From positions 434,001-498,000 of the forward strand of contig JADJPW010000001.1 of assembly GCA_016713035.1 (NCBI GenBank): 64,000 nt of DNA. Direction: 5' to 3'. Every line of letters begins with the position of its first letter. The first letter of the stretch is position 1. Both the position numbers and the translations under genes were made by a program. Origin of the DNA: Verrucomicrobiaceae bacterium (lineage in GTDB: Bacteria; Verrucomicrobiota; Verrucomicrobiia; Verrucomicrobiales; Verrucomicrobiaceae). The notes under the pieces are model-generated. The model was not told the DNA's origin. It searched no databases and was given only the letters and a program-made list of their open reading frames with translations. Below are positions 42,913-52,491 of this stretch, one piece after another.

Positions 42913-43019
42913 GCGGGGCAATGAATGTGGTGCGCGAAGATGGGGAGCATGCTCGTCATTTCAATGACTGGCACTGATATTACAGAAATGGTGACTACGG
43001 CACGATCTGCTGGAGGATT

Positions 43020-44981
43020 CTATCTCTGTGCCCCCGCCACACTGGGGGCCTGCGGTCCGATCTCATAAAGCATGAGCCCTGGGACGCTATGAATGGGCTG
43101 GAGGCGGGCACGGATGCTGGCGGGGAGCGGGTCCTGCCAGGTTTCGACGATGTGACGGATGCCTAGCGCCTGGGCGAAGCGGAAGGACCAGTCCACCTGC
43201 GTTTCACCCTCTTTCGGCGGGAGCCAGCGTAGTGGAGTGCGGGAGCTGATGGCGTCGTAGTGGTCGAGCTTTCGCTCATCACGGGGATTGAGCCGCACGC
43301 AGCGGGAGTCGAGCACGGCACCGAGTGTGCAAAGCTTCGGAATCCACCAGTCGCGGTCATTTTGAGCGAGGTAGCCCACAGGGCGGCCCTGGAGATGCTG
43401 GTGCAGCTCCTGCACGTCCTGCACACTCCAGGTTTCTGCCCCTTGGAGTGCGGCATTGGAGAGCAGCGTATGGATGCCGCAGGCCGCACCGATGATATAA
43501 AGGGCGAGGGCGAGCATGCGTAGCCGCCCCTGCGAACGTAGGATCAGCCAAAGCAGGCCACAGGCCCCGATGGGCATGACGAGCACCGAATGTGTCATGA
43601 TAACGACGTGAAACCGGTCTGCCGAGTGCATGGCCTGGAGAGCGAAGGATGCCCCAACGATGCCACTGAGGCATAGCCAGCCAAGAAGGCGGATGGGTGA
43701 GCCTTTCTGGCCTCGGCCGTGGCGGATCAGGAACACGCAGCCCACCACAAAGAAGGCGGTGACGAGGAGGGTGACGACGCTGTCCAGGAGGCCATACCGC
43801 AGCGCCTCTAGCAACTGCGCTCCCCCGGTGAGGCTAGCGTGGGCACTTTCCCGCCCTCCATTGAGCCCCGCCTGAAAGATGAAATGCACCGTGGCCCAAC
43901 CACTCAGCATGACCGAGGTGATGGAGGCACCGACACGGAGCATCGACCGGTCCCTCAGGAGTGCGCCGACACCAGCCAGGGTGCCTCCTGCGGCAGCCAT
44001 GAAGGCGACCGTGTGCGGAGCCGAGCAGGCGGCCAGATAGAGCATCCCCAGCGCAAAGCGCCCCCTACCGGCCTGCCAGAGCAGTAACGCCGCAAAGAGC
44101 ACCACAGCCTCATATTTATAGGCAAACATGGTGGCCAGCGGCATGCGCACATGATGAAAGAGGTCATAGGGCAGCCAGTTCCCCATGAAATTAAACACCT
44201 CGGGTAGAAGCCGGAGGAAATTCACACTGATGAGGGCGACTCCGGCGGCTAGGAGGCTTTGCCAAGCTGCGAGGCGGCTAAAACTGCGCACAAAGGCAGC
44301 CAAAGCGATGAGTAAGATGGCATTGAGAACTGCATTTGTAATGATCAGCAGCGACTGAGCCGCAGGCAGCCCCGTGACGGTGCGAATGGCAGTACCGAGC
44401 ATCATCGGTCCCCAGTGATACCAAGTGTCCTGGATGCCAGTAGCCGCCGCTGCATGCTCACCGAGGACGATGGACCAGCCATTGGCCGCATGGGACTCTG
44501 GCAGGGCCAATACCATCTCGATAAAGAATGCCCAGTCCTTGTTGAATCGCACAATATGGCCATCGCCACCCAAGTAACGCATCGGTAACTGTAACAACGT
44601 TAGCAAAATAAGCATTACAATGGAGCTCAGAATGACTTCTCGACTGCTCCAGGGCTCTTCTGCTTCGAAACTCCCCTGAGAGCCATAATCGTTACGTTTA
44701 TTCCGTATAACCCAGTAAATAAGCCCAAATATCTGGCAAATAGAAAGCCAACTCATGTAATTGAAACGACCAAAACAGAGCCAAGAAGTTACCCCGATGC
44801 AAAAAACGAGCCCCGAGCTCAAAATGACCGCAAGTCGAGTCATCCTGGGGCCAGGCAACATTTTTCGCGGCACAAGGAGGTGGCCGATGGTGCAAAAAAT
44901 GAGCAATGTGAGCAATACCAAGACAGCTTGGATCAAATCGGCAGTAAGCGTGGATGGGGCTAGCAGGTGGGTAAGGCTCAT
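43020..44981 (-). CDS. Polytopic membrane protein, possible glycosyltransferase-like
   Basis: A 653-aa protein with more than ten predicted hydrophobic helices, from LIQAVLVLLTLLIFCTIG to LALALYIIGAACGIHTL. After the last helix comes a soluble 130-residue domain (WSVQDVQELHQHLQGRPVGYLAQNDRD). The build, with short loops, an early periplasmic loop carrying an acidic residue (YLGGDGHIVRFNKDW), and a C-terminal soluble domain, resembles membrane glycosyltransferases of the C-type superfamily, but no catalytic motif is definite. It starts the accessory block 43-51.6 kb and has its own AT-rich upstream gap, shared with the divergent PEP-CTERM gene. Confidence 0.7.
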   Translation of the reverse strand: MSLTHLLAPSTLTADLIQAVLVLLTLLIFCTIGHLLVPRKMLPGPRMTRLAVILSSGLVFCIGVTSWLCFGRFNYMSWLSICQIFGLIYWVIRNKRNDYGSQGSFEAEEPWSSREVILSSIVMLILLTLLQLPMRYLGGDGHIVRFNKDWAFFIEMVLALPESHAANGWSIVLGEHAAAATGIQDTWYHWGPMMLGTAIRTVTGLPAAQSLLIITNAVLNAILLIALAAFVRSFSRLAAWQSLLAAGVALISVNFLRLLPEVFNFMGNWLPYDLFHHVRMPLATMFAYKYEAVVLFAALLLWQAGRGRFALGMLYLAACSAPHTVAFMAAAGGTLAGVGALLRDRSMLRVGASITSVMLSGWATVHFIFQAGLNGGRESAHASLTGGAQLLEALRYGLLDSVVTLLVTAFFVVGCVFLIRHGRGQKGSPIRLLGWLCLSGIVGASFALQAMHSADRFHVVIMTHSVLVMPIGACGLLWLILRSQGRLRMLALALYIIGAACGIHTLLSNAALQGAETWSVQDVQELHQHLQGRPVGYLAQNDRDWWIPKLCTLGAVLDSRCVRLNPRDERKLDHYDAISSRTPLRWLPPKEGETQVDWSFRFAQALGIRHIVETWQDPLPASIRARLQPIHSVPGLMLYEIGPQAPSVAGAQR

Positions 44982-45123
44982 TTCATTATAAATATTATGG
45001 TATATTAAATTAAATCAAACTATATCCAACATTACGCGCCACCCACCGAGAGGAAACAAAGCGAAAAACGGCTCCAATTGAGCAAGTTTGGTCTTTCTGA
45101 ATGGATTCCCCATCAATAAAATA

Positions 45124-45138
45124 ATTATTGTAAATAAT
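45124..45138. promoter_or_regulatory. AT-rich inverted repeat before the PEP-CTERM gene
   Basis: ATTATT-GTA-AATAAT is a perfect 6-bp inverted repeat 29 bp before the PEP-CTERM start. The 185-bp gap (44982-45166) between divergent genes is much more AT-rich than its neighbours. A regulatory role is possible, not shown. Confidence 0.25.
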
Positions 45139-45166
45139 AAACCTTAATGGTAAAGGTACCCGAACC

Positions 45167-46298
45167 ATGAGGAGCTCCCGCCATCCTTCATTTTCGATTC
45201 AATCTCCCGCAGGTCATTTCGTAACATATTTTGCGTTACTTTTTGCAATCATTCCTTCTGCCAATGCCTATTTGGGCGGGTTCGAGGAGCTGGATGGTTA
45301 TCGCGTCCCCTCTAATGGTTTGATAACCTCTCTCGACATCGTCGGAGACGCAAAATTCTACCTCAACAACAACTCGGGCTCCGGCTTTACTGGCATCGTG
45401 CCTTCCAGTACTTTCCCCAATACCATGGGAGATTCTACCCACGGTTCAGACCTCTCGCGTTACAACGCAGGGCAGTTTGGGACAAATGCAGGCGGGCCAG
45501 GCGGTAACGCACTGGACATCGCCGACAACAGTGGACTCTGGCGTGCGGTGGCTGGGGGACGTCCAGGAGGACATCGGAGGCACCGCAGCGAATGGATACC
45601 AGTACTACGGAAACACAGGGGGACTGCCCTTTTCTCAAAATAGGGATTACGCCCAGGCTTACCGTTACACCGGTGCCCGCAGTGGATCTCAGGTGCTGAA
45701 CTTTTTGGCTCAAGACGTGGATATGCGTTACGATTATAGCCTGGACAGTCGCGACTTCGGTGGAGTGAACCCACTTTCGACAACTGCCAGCCTCGTCACG
45801 ATGGCCTTCTGGATATGCCCCGCAGACACCGATGATACCGACCCCGATAATGTAATGGGATTATCGTTACGCGATGCCATCGGGCAGACTGTATTTGAGG
45901 TGGGATATACGGGTGAAAACATCCTCCAATACCGACTGGCGGGCAGTAGCAACTGGGTCTCCACCGGCACCACCACTGGGGCTACAGGCTGGTCGGAGAT
46001 TGCACTGGTTCTCAATACTGCCGCGAACACCATCAGCCTATCCGCCCGTGGCTATGATGATCTTAATGCCGTGCTAGGTGGGATGGACACTATCCTGAGC
46101 GACCAGGCCCTGGGCCTGGATGCTGATGCACTGACAGAACTACGCTGGGATCTGCAAGGTGGTGCCCTCAACAATGATGGGCTGAGTTACAAAAACTATT
46201 TTGATGACTTCAGCATCACTGCCGCCCCCGTACCAGAGCCATCCCCTGCCCTAGCAACGGTGCTAGGCATGGCCTTGATGCTTCGCCGCAAGCGCTAG
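45167..46298 (+). CDS. PEP-CTERM sorting-domain surface protein, single frameshift
   Basis: An exported protein with signal peptide (TYFALLFAIIPSANA) and, at the very end, the sorting signal VPEPSPALATVLGMALMLRRKR, that is PEP, membrane helix, basic tail, the exosortase substrate layout. The mature part is Gly/Asn/Ser-rich with LamG/beta-sandwich-like strands (VTMAFWICPAD, WSEIALVLNTAANTISLSARG). The frame changes from frame 2 to frame 3 near the G run at 45554-45558 (five Gs; four would keep the frame). The span is 1132 nt, one base longer than 377 codons. Without the frameshift the product would be about 376 aa. No exosortase gene lies in the window. A G-tract indel in a surface gene could be phase variation or a consensus error. 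Confidence 0.75.
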
Positions 46299-46351
46299 CC
46301 CGGGATTTTTCGCAGCCTTCCCCTTGAAAATGAGCAACTAAGTTTATTTCG

Positions 46352-47648
46352 TTAAGGGCACCTCTGGAAACCTCCTTTCCCCAGGCAATTTATTGATCGA
46401 GAGCAAACATAGGCCATAAAAGGGGCCATGAAGCGCTACCGCAAGACAGAACGAGGCGGCGGACTGTTCTCCGACATTGAGCACGAGCAGGCTGTTGCCG
46501 CCAAAACCCTCGGCATCCTCAAGCTGCGCGACGTTATCTCTTGGGAAAGTTTCCGCCCGCTGCTCGAAGATCTCACTGGCTACGCCACCCGCGACTGGAC
46601 CAAGGGCGGCAAGCCCCCGTTCGACCCCGTGCTGATGTTCAAAGTCCTTGTGCTACAGAAGTTCCACGGCCTCAGCGACGACGACACCGAGGAGCAATTC
46701 TTTGACCGCACCAGTTTTAAAGCCTTCCTCGGTCTGCGCATCGGCGACGACATCCCCGACGCCAAAACACTCTGGGACTTCAAGCAACGCATCGAAGAGG
46801 ACGGTCGCGAAGGCGGTCGCAAACTCTTCGACACCTTCGGCCAGATGCTCGAAAGCAAAGGCATCGTCGCGCGAGAAGGCAGCATCGTGGACGCCAGCTT
46901 CACGGAAGCCCCACGCCAGCGCAACAGCCGCGAGGCGAACCAGCGCATCAAGCAGGGCGAACGCCCTGAAGAGTTCGACGAGAACCCCGCCGTGGGCCGC
47001 CAGAAAGACAGCGAAGCACGCTGGACGAAGAAGAACAACGAGTCGCACTACGGCTGGAAGAACCATGTGAAGGCCGACTTGAAAACCAAGATCATCCTGA
47101 ACTCCACACCACGACCGCCAGCGTGCACGAGAGCCAGGTGTTTAAAGGACTGCTTGATGACAAAGATCAGGCCATGCTCGCCGACTCGGCCTATCACAGC
47201 GAGGAGCACGAGGCGTATCTCATCAAGCTCAACGCGCAGGAGTTCCTGATGCGCAAAGCCACACGGGGCCATCCGTTGAGCGAAGCTGAAATGCAGACCA
47301 ATCACACGATCAGCCGGATGCGTGTGAGGGTAGAGCACATCTTCGCGCGAATGGCGCAGATGGGAGCCGATCTATGTCGGAGCATTGGATTGAAACGAGC
47401 CACACAGCACAACCACCTCAGCAATCTGGTCTACAACATGGACCGCTATGCCTGTTTGGTTCGCTAAAGCACCCGTAAAGGATGATCAAAGCCAGAAAAG
47501 GTACCTGCACAGCCTCCAAACAGCCGAATCCTAGCGCCTCAAAGCGAAACAAGCCCTCTGCAAAGCAAGACAGGAAGGTCGAACAATCGTTTTTTTCGCT
47601 CCCAGAAACGGACTTCAAAAAACACCCCCTATCCAGAGGTGCCCTTAA
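46352..47648 (+). mobile_element. IS5-type insertion sequence, about 1.3 kb
   Basis: The terminal inverted repeats are GGGCACCTCTGGA at the left (46356-46368) and TCCAGAGGTGCCC at the right (47632-47644), a perfect 13-bp match. Both ends are flanked by TTAA (46352-46355 and 47645-47648), a plausible 4-bp target duplication that fits the YTAR target of the IS5 group. The inside carries one transposase gene with a frameshift. The element separates the PEP-CTERM gene from a TMTC-like gene. Confidence 0.8.
46428..47467 (+). pseudogene. IS5-family transposase, frameshifted
   Basis: The protein is encoded in two frames. The first (frame 3) runs to about 47105 and has the family start DWTKGGKPPFDPVLMFKVLV, the first catalytic Asp in REGSIVDASF, and KNNESHYGWKNHVKADL. 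The second (frame 2) picks up with VHESQVFKGLLDD, the second Asp in DSAYHSEE and the third Glu in RVRVEHIFARM. A one-base loss near 47103-47110 explains the join; repaired, the continuous protein would read NSTTTTASVHES and have 346 aa. The catalytic D-D-E residues are all present. Either the enzyme is inactive, or the shift is an error. Programmed frameshifting is known in other IS5 members, but no slippery heptamer is visible here. Confidence 0.85.
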
Positions 47649-47701
47649 AAATAAGCAAGCATGAGATACTTGGCCGTGTATTGAAATTTAACGAAGTAAA
47701 G

Positions 47702-49615
47702 TTAGTTACAGGCCTGCAACACTTCTGCCACCAAAGGATCACCTGGCTCCACTTCGTTTGCTCGGGTGAGGTAGATCTTTGCCTGTGACAATTCCTTTTG
47801 TGCATGATGGACAATTCCAAGCAGCTTGAGGGCTTTAAAATGCTTGGGGTTATAGTGCAGGATGCGGTGCAGCCACCCCGTCCCTTCCTCTGTTTTACCA
47901 GTACAAACCAGGGCAAATCCCAGATGAGCATATACAATCAGATCGTTTTCAATTCGCGGCAGATCCACCTTGATCTTCATGCACTCATCCACGCAGTCTT
48001 GCCAACGTCCCAATTGCGCAAACATCTGAGCTCGATTGTATCTGGGCAAAAATATATCCGGGGCGCAATCTACGGCATGATTGTAGCTTTCCAGAGCATT
48101 CTCCATCATCCCCGCTCGCGCTTGCACTGTCCCAAGATTCATCCAAGCCACGAATTTTCCAGAGCTTTGAACAGTAGCATCTGACCAAAGACTTATCTCA
48201 TCGGACCACACCCTATTTCTCAGACATGTCGCTATTGTCAGCGATGCAGCGGCAACACTTATTATGCCGCACTTCATTGTTCCCAGAACAAACGGAGCTA
48301 CCTGTAACTTCCCCACCAGCCAATCCACCAAGGCGCAGGCAAAAATGAAGAATCCCACGGATGGCAGATAGGTCCGGTGCTCGGCCATCATGTCGGGCAG
48401 CGGCACCAGACTGGAACTGACCGCAATGGTCCCAAAAAACCACACAACGCTCACCAGCATCAGTCGCCCATGCCCTGCCCCGCTCTGGGATCGACGCACC
48501 AGCCAGGCTATCCCTGGCAAGCATGCCAACGCTGCCGCACAGCCGAGCACGCTCGCATTCCAAAGCGTGTCGTACACAGGAGGGTCTGGCAGCACATTCT
48601 GTCCGCTAGGCCATAGCAGCAGACGCACATACTCCGCCACCACGGTGATCTGCGTGATGAAGTAGGTCGCCACAGACCAGGGCACGTTCTTGAAGTTGAC
48701 GATATTCTGCGCGGTGGAGAGGCTCCAGTCTCCATCATTGACCACGGCGGAGGTCAGCCACACGAGACCTGGCACCAGTGGCAGGCAAAGCAGCAGCGGA
48801 AGCCCGCTCCAGAGTGCTTTCCGAAAGCCAGCCCCCATCACGAGCCAATGCAGCATCACTGCCAGTAATGGGGCCGTCACTGCATCCTCCTTTGTCTGCA
48901 TGCCCAATAGAGCACACAGCACGGCGGCGGCACGCCACCATGACCGCCTACTCCCGCGCTCGGCATCCAGGGAGCGCAGATGCAGGACGACACATGCCAA
49001 CACAAAAAATGTGCCCATCGAGGTGAAGCGCTGAATGACATACGTCACGGACTCCGTCGCCAATGGGTGCACCATGAAAAGCAATGCGGCTCCGACTGCG
49101 ATAAACCGTGCTGAATGAGCCCGCAGCAGGCCTTTTTCCACCAGACTACGACCAGCTAACATCACCAACATGTAGAGCAGCCATCCATTGGCTGCATGGA
49201 GTGCCATATTGCCCACTCGGAACCACCGCGGCTGAAATCCATCCAGCATGTGATTGAGGTGCAGGGATAGATAGGCCACGGGCCGCATGATGATGTTCAG
49301 TGCCAGGTCGGGATCTTCCCAGTTCTTGCCTGGCCAGGTGGCAAAGGCCGTAAAGTCCGTCAAATACGGTAGCGATCGTGCCTGCATGAAGAGTTTATTC
49401 TCTGTCATGTAAATGACATCATCAAAGACCAGTGGAAAATCCGCCGTCCAGCTATACAGGCCTGCGCAGATCACGATCATCACTGTCGCGATGAGTAAAT
49501 GCATGCGCCGTGACGTGCGCAAAACCTGAGCTGGTTCCTCACTCTTGCTAGCGACCACTGCTGATGGTGCTGAGTGTGATAAGGCCGCTTTCTTTGTGTG
49601 TTTGCGCTTTGCCAT
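47702..49615 (-). CDS. TMTC-like membrane protein with C-terminal TPR repeats
   Basis: A 637-aa protein. After a Lys-rich N-terminus it has about ten membrane helices (from LLIATVMIVICAGLYSW on), with an early loop DFPLVFDDVIYM carrying the paired acidic residues characteristic of the C-type glycosyltransferase/TMTC layout. Residues about 500-637 form at least three TPR motifs (WMNLGTVQARAGMMENALESY, PRYNRAQMFAQLGRWQDC, YAHLGFALVCTGKTEEG). Eukaryotic TMTC proteins are O-mannosyltransferases; bacterial versions are common in PVC genomes and usually uncharacterised. ATG at 49615 is preferred; a further start at 49654 exists. The IS5 element lies just beyond its 3' end. Confidence 0.75.
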   Translation of the reverse strand: MAKRKHTKKAALSHSAPSAVVASKSEEPAQVLRTSRRMHLLIATVMIVICAGLYSWTADFPLVFDDVIYMTENKLFMQARSLPYLTDFTAFATWPGKNWEDPDLALNIIMRPVAYLSLHLNHMLDGFQPRWFRVGNMALHAANGWLLYMLVMLAGRSLVEKGLLRAHSARFIAVGAALLFMVHPLATESVTYVIQRFTSMGTFFVLACVVLHLRSLDAERGSRRSWWRAAAVLCALLGMQTKEDAVTAPLLAVMLHWLVMGAGFRKALWSGLPLLLCLPLVPGLVWLTSAVVNDGDWSLSTAQNIVNFKNVPWSVATYFITQITVVAEYVRLLLWPSGQNVLPDPPVYDTLWNASVLGCAAALACLPGIAWLVRRSQSGAGHGRLMLVSVVWFFGTIAVSSSLVPLPDMMAEHRTYLPSVGFFIFACALVDWLVGKLQVAPFVLGTMKCGIISVAAASLTIATCLRNRVWSDEISLWSDATVQSSGKFVAWMNLGTVQARAGMMENALESYNHAVDCAPDIFLPRYNRAQMFAQLGRWQDCVDECMKIKVDLPRIENDLIVYAHLGFALVCTGKTEEGTGWLHRILHYNPKHFKALKLLGIVHHAQKELSQAKIYLTRANEVEPGDPLVAEVLQACN

Positions 49616-49759
49616 GAGGTGCCCAGAGTGCCAGAGCGGGTCGTCATTCTGCAAAACACATGTCTAGTGGCCCACAGGACCACGCTTGTCCCTGAGAGGA
49701 AGGCCACACTCGGTCGCCCAAACCTGCACCATGGGATCAGGATGGACGCCACACAGAGG

Positions 49760-50481
49760 TCAGGCGTGTTTTTGCGCCAAAACCATCAAGGAGGAACCAA
49801 AAGGCACCTGGAGCATACGACAGAGCGAGGCATCCGCATGTCCGCCTATCGTGAGCAGTGCATTGAGCCATCGCGGTGGCATGCGTAGGTCGCTCTGCTC
49901 TGCTTCCTGGAAGCATCGCCTCCTCAGCAGGAGTGGAAGAAAGAGCCATGCATTCCAATAATGCGCATGGAGGACTTTGAAACCCGCCTCCTCCAGCACG
50001 CGGCACAGATCAGCCGCGCGATACCTCGAGCACCATGCACGGCCTCATCATGTGCCCCGTAGAGACACTGAAAGGCCGCCGTATTGACCACCAGGAGGCC
50101 GCTACGACGTAGCACCCGTCTTAGCTCTGCCAGTGCACGGCTCACTACGACCTCACGATGATAAAGCACATCGAGCAGCAGCGCGGCATCGAATTCCGCC
50201 TCTGGGAAGGGTAAATCACACACATCCGCCTGGATGACGAGCTGATCTAGTCCTCGATCATGGCAATGCCGCACGGCAAGCGAGGAGCGATCACAGCCAC
50301 GCACTCGATACGTGCCTTGCACGCGTGCAAGCAGCCCACCCGTGCCGCATCCTGCGTCCAGCAGCTCGGCACCTCGCCGCAGATTCGTCTCTAAAATGCG
50401 CATCACTTGGCCATGCAGCACGCGATACCACCAGTGCCTATCCTCCATTGCACGGAGCACGCCATATTGCTGTGCTTTCAT
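49760..50481 (-). CDS. Class I SAM-dependent methyltransferase, single frameshift
   Basis: The first 160 residues hold the methyltransferase core: ELLDAGCGTGGLLARV (motif I), ADVCDLPFPEAEFDAALLLDVLYH (motifs II-III), and LRRSGLLVVNTAAF. The frame then breaks near 50018-50034. In the -1 frame the protein continues with RVLEEAGFKVLHAHYWNAWLFLPLLLRRR, which is the usual end of this family. The span is 722 nt, one base short of 241 codons, so a one-base loss is the simplest explanation. The start codon overlaps the stop of the DegT gene (ATGA at 50478-50481), so the two are translationally coupled. Substrate is probably a sugar or lipid-linked intermediate, which is inference from the operon. Confidence 0.8.
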
Positions 50482-51584
50482 GAGGGAAAGGACTCCACGG
50501 CCCCGCACACCGCGTCCACCGCCTGATCGTTCATGTATGGGTGCAGCGGCAAAGACAGCACTTGGCGCACCGCATGCTCTGCCACAGGAAAACTGCCCTC
50601 AGAATCGCTGAAGGCGGGCTGCTGGTGCAGCGCCGCAGGATAATGCACCGCCACAGGCACACCATGATGCCGCAGATGACGCCCCAGCTCATCACGCCGC
50701 TCTGAGCGCACGACGAACTGGTGAAACGCATGACTACAGCCCTGGCGAACCCCCAGTGGCTGCACTCCGCGTAATTTCTGTGCATACCGCTGCGCCAGCT
50801 CACGCCTCCGCTCCACCTGTGCAGTGAGCACAGGGAGTTTTGCACGCAGAATCGCTGCCTGCATCTCATCCAGCCGCGTATTGATACCTGGCAGCTCACT
50901 CACATGCCGCTGCTGCCAGCCATATTGCCGCATCTGTCTGATGCGTCCGGCCAATGCCGCATCCGCCACACTCACAGCGCCCGCATCCCCCAGCGCCCCC
51001 AGGCTCTTTGTCGGGTAAAAGCTCCACGCACAGGCCTGCCCCAGCGTCCCCACGGGACGACCATGATACAACGCCCCGTGTGCCTGCGCGGCATCCTCTA
51101 AAAGCAGGGCACCATGAGCAGCACACACGGCAGATAGAGCATCCCACTCCACCGGGTGCCCATAGAGATGCACGGCCAGCACCGCGCTCACCTTTTGGTG
51201 TTTCATGACTTCCTTCAGCGCAGTCGGACAAAGGGTGAGCGTCTCCGCCTCCACATCGACCAGCACGATGTGTGCCCCGGAACGCAAAACAGCGGCGGCC
51301 ACGGCAGAGGGGGCCATCGTAGGCACCGCCACCGCATGTCCTGCACCGATGCCCATGGCTCGCAGGATCAGCTCGATAGCATCCGTCCCACTGCCCGTGC
51401 CGATGACATGGTCAGCACCGCAAAAAGCCGCAAACTCCGACTCAAAAGCCTCCGTCTCTGCATCCAAGATAAAACGCCCGCTCTCCAGCACACGTCGCAG
51501 GGCCAGCTCGATCCCGGCGTGGTGAAACTGCTGGTCAGCAAGTGGGTATTCCGGGAACAAATGCGAAGGCGGAGGCAGTAGCAT
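50478..51584 (-). CDS. DegT/DnrJ/EryC1/StrS-family sugar aminotransferase
   Basis: A 368-aa PLP enzyme. The family marks are GTGSGTDAIELILRA near residue 65, LLLEDAAQAHGA, the cofactor-Lys motif FYPTKSLGALGDAGA near residue 195, and YGWQQRHVSELPGINTRLDEMQAAI. Enzymes of this group transfer an amino group to keto sugars bound to nucleotide diphosphates. The overlapping downstream methyltransferase suggests a joint amino-sugar modification pathway for surface glycans. The ATG at 51584 is the only clear start before the conserved FPEYPLADQQF segment. Length and motifs are complete; no indel. Confidence 0.92.
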   Translation of the reverse strand: MLLPPPSHLFPEYPLADQQFHHAGIELALRRVLESGRFILDAETEAFESEFAAFCGADHVIGTGSGTDAIELILRAMGIGAGHAVAVPTMAPSAVAAAVLRSGAHIVLVDVEAETLTLCPTALKEVMKHQKVSAVLAVHLYGHPVEWDALSAVCAAHGALLLEDAAQAHGALYHGRPVGTLGQACAWSFYPTKSLGALGDAGAVSVADAALAGRIRQMRQYGWQQRHVSELPGINTRLDEMQAAILRAKLPVLTAQVERRRELAQRYAQKLRGVQPLGVRQGCSHAFHQFVVRSERRDELGRHLRHHGVPVAVHYPAALHQQPAFSDSEGSFPVAEHAVRQVLSLPLHPYMNDQAVDAVCGAVESFPS

Positions 51585-51675
51585 AGTCCCACTGTTCTAG
51601 CGGTTTCCTACCCGCCCCCGCAACTAACGTCCCTTGTAGCGCCTACCTCGACCCCAGGCACTCCTTGCCTTTCGT

Positions 51676-51966
51676 TTACGGCTTCGGCCACGCTGGATAT
51701 GGCTTTGATTGCCCCGGCTTGAGACCACCGACATGCTGGATCGTTTCGTCGTAGTCCTTGTGGTCAGTGTTCATGAAGAAGGCAGCATCCCCAGCCATTC
51801 CATGACCGTCTTCCGCACGAAGCATCACTGTTATCATCCGATCTGCATCCATACTGGCGCTGCCGATGACTTCAGAAGCTTCGCTTTCAGGTCGGGTATC
51901 AGTGCTTACGCATGCTGACAGCCAAATGACCGATGCGAGAATGAAGAAGAACCGTGATTGATTCAT
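51676..51966 (-). CDS. Small putative lipoprotein
   Basis: A 96-aa protein with a hydrophobic signal peptide and lipobox LSAC, then an acidic Ser/Glu-rich start and a region with HGMAGDAAFFMNTDHKDYDETIQHVGG. No known domain. The ATG at 51966 is chosen; a GTG two codons further also fits. It precedes another small gene on the same strand; the neighbours give no clue. Unknown role. Confidence 0.55.
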   Translation of the reverse strand: MNQSRFFFILASVIWLSACVSTDTRPESEASEVIGSASMDADRMITVMLRAEDGHGMAGDAAFFMNTDHKDYDETIQHVGGLKPGQSKPYPAWPKP

Positions 51967-51999
51967 GCACACGAATCTACAGCCCTACGGTGGCGAAAG

Positions 52000-52233
52000 T
52001 CAAAGCAACCACACTCCGAGCCAAATTAGGCCCACGCAGACCAGAATACCTGTGCAAATGCACACGCCTTCTTCGTGATCGTGGACGCGGTGCCCCAGCG
52101 AGAGGGCATAGAGTGTCCATTTACCGATGTAGCCGAGAAACCACTCGCCACACCACTCCAGGACAAACTCCGCTGCAAAGGCAAAAAAGCGTAAAAGACC
52201 AACTAGGCAGCCTGCTGCGGCTTCTTCAGGCAT
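52000..52233 (-). CDS. Small membrane protein, unknown
   Basis: A 77-aa protein with an amphipathic N-terminal helix (GLLRFFAFAAEFVLEW) and a C-terminal hydrophobic helix (ICTGILVCVGLIWLGVWLL). An AGGAA sequence lies 7 bases upstream of the ATG, a good ribosome-binding site, which raises confidence that it is real. It is 33 bp upstream of the lipoprotein gene on the same strand. No family recognised. Confidence 0.5.
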   Translation of the reverse strand: MPEEAAAGCLVGLLRFFAFAAEFVLEWCGEWFLGYIGKWTLYALSLGHRVHDHEEGVCICTGILVCVGLIWLGVWLL

Positions 52234-52491
52234 GTGCGGTTCCTTTCATGAGATTCGGGATCATGAGTGCTAAGTCTGGCCTGTCTAAAAGGCATAAGCA
52301 GGTGGAAGTTCAGGGTGGTTTTGCACCCGGAAACTTGGGCGTTTTGGGTGCTTAAGGTCCTCACGTTCGGGTAGCTACGCACTGGTGGTCGCCTGGGCAC
52401 ATGACGCCCCCCGCCTTGACACAGCGGCTATCCTCATGCCCTAATCCCGCCCCTCCGTCCCGCCTCACTCTCTATAAGTACGACAGTTCTC

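Noticed and set aside
52416..52444. TTGACA followed by CCTAAT, 18 bp apart, before topB
   Set aside because: The -35 is perfect but the -10 is only a four-of-six match with a long spacer, so I do not list it as a promoter.
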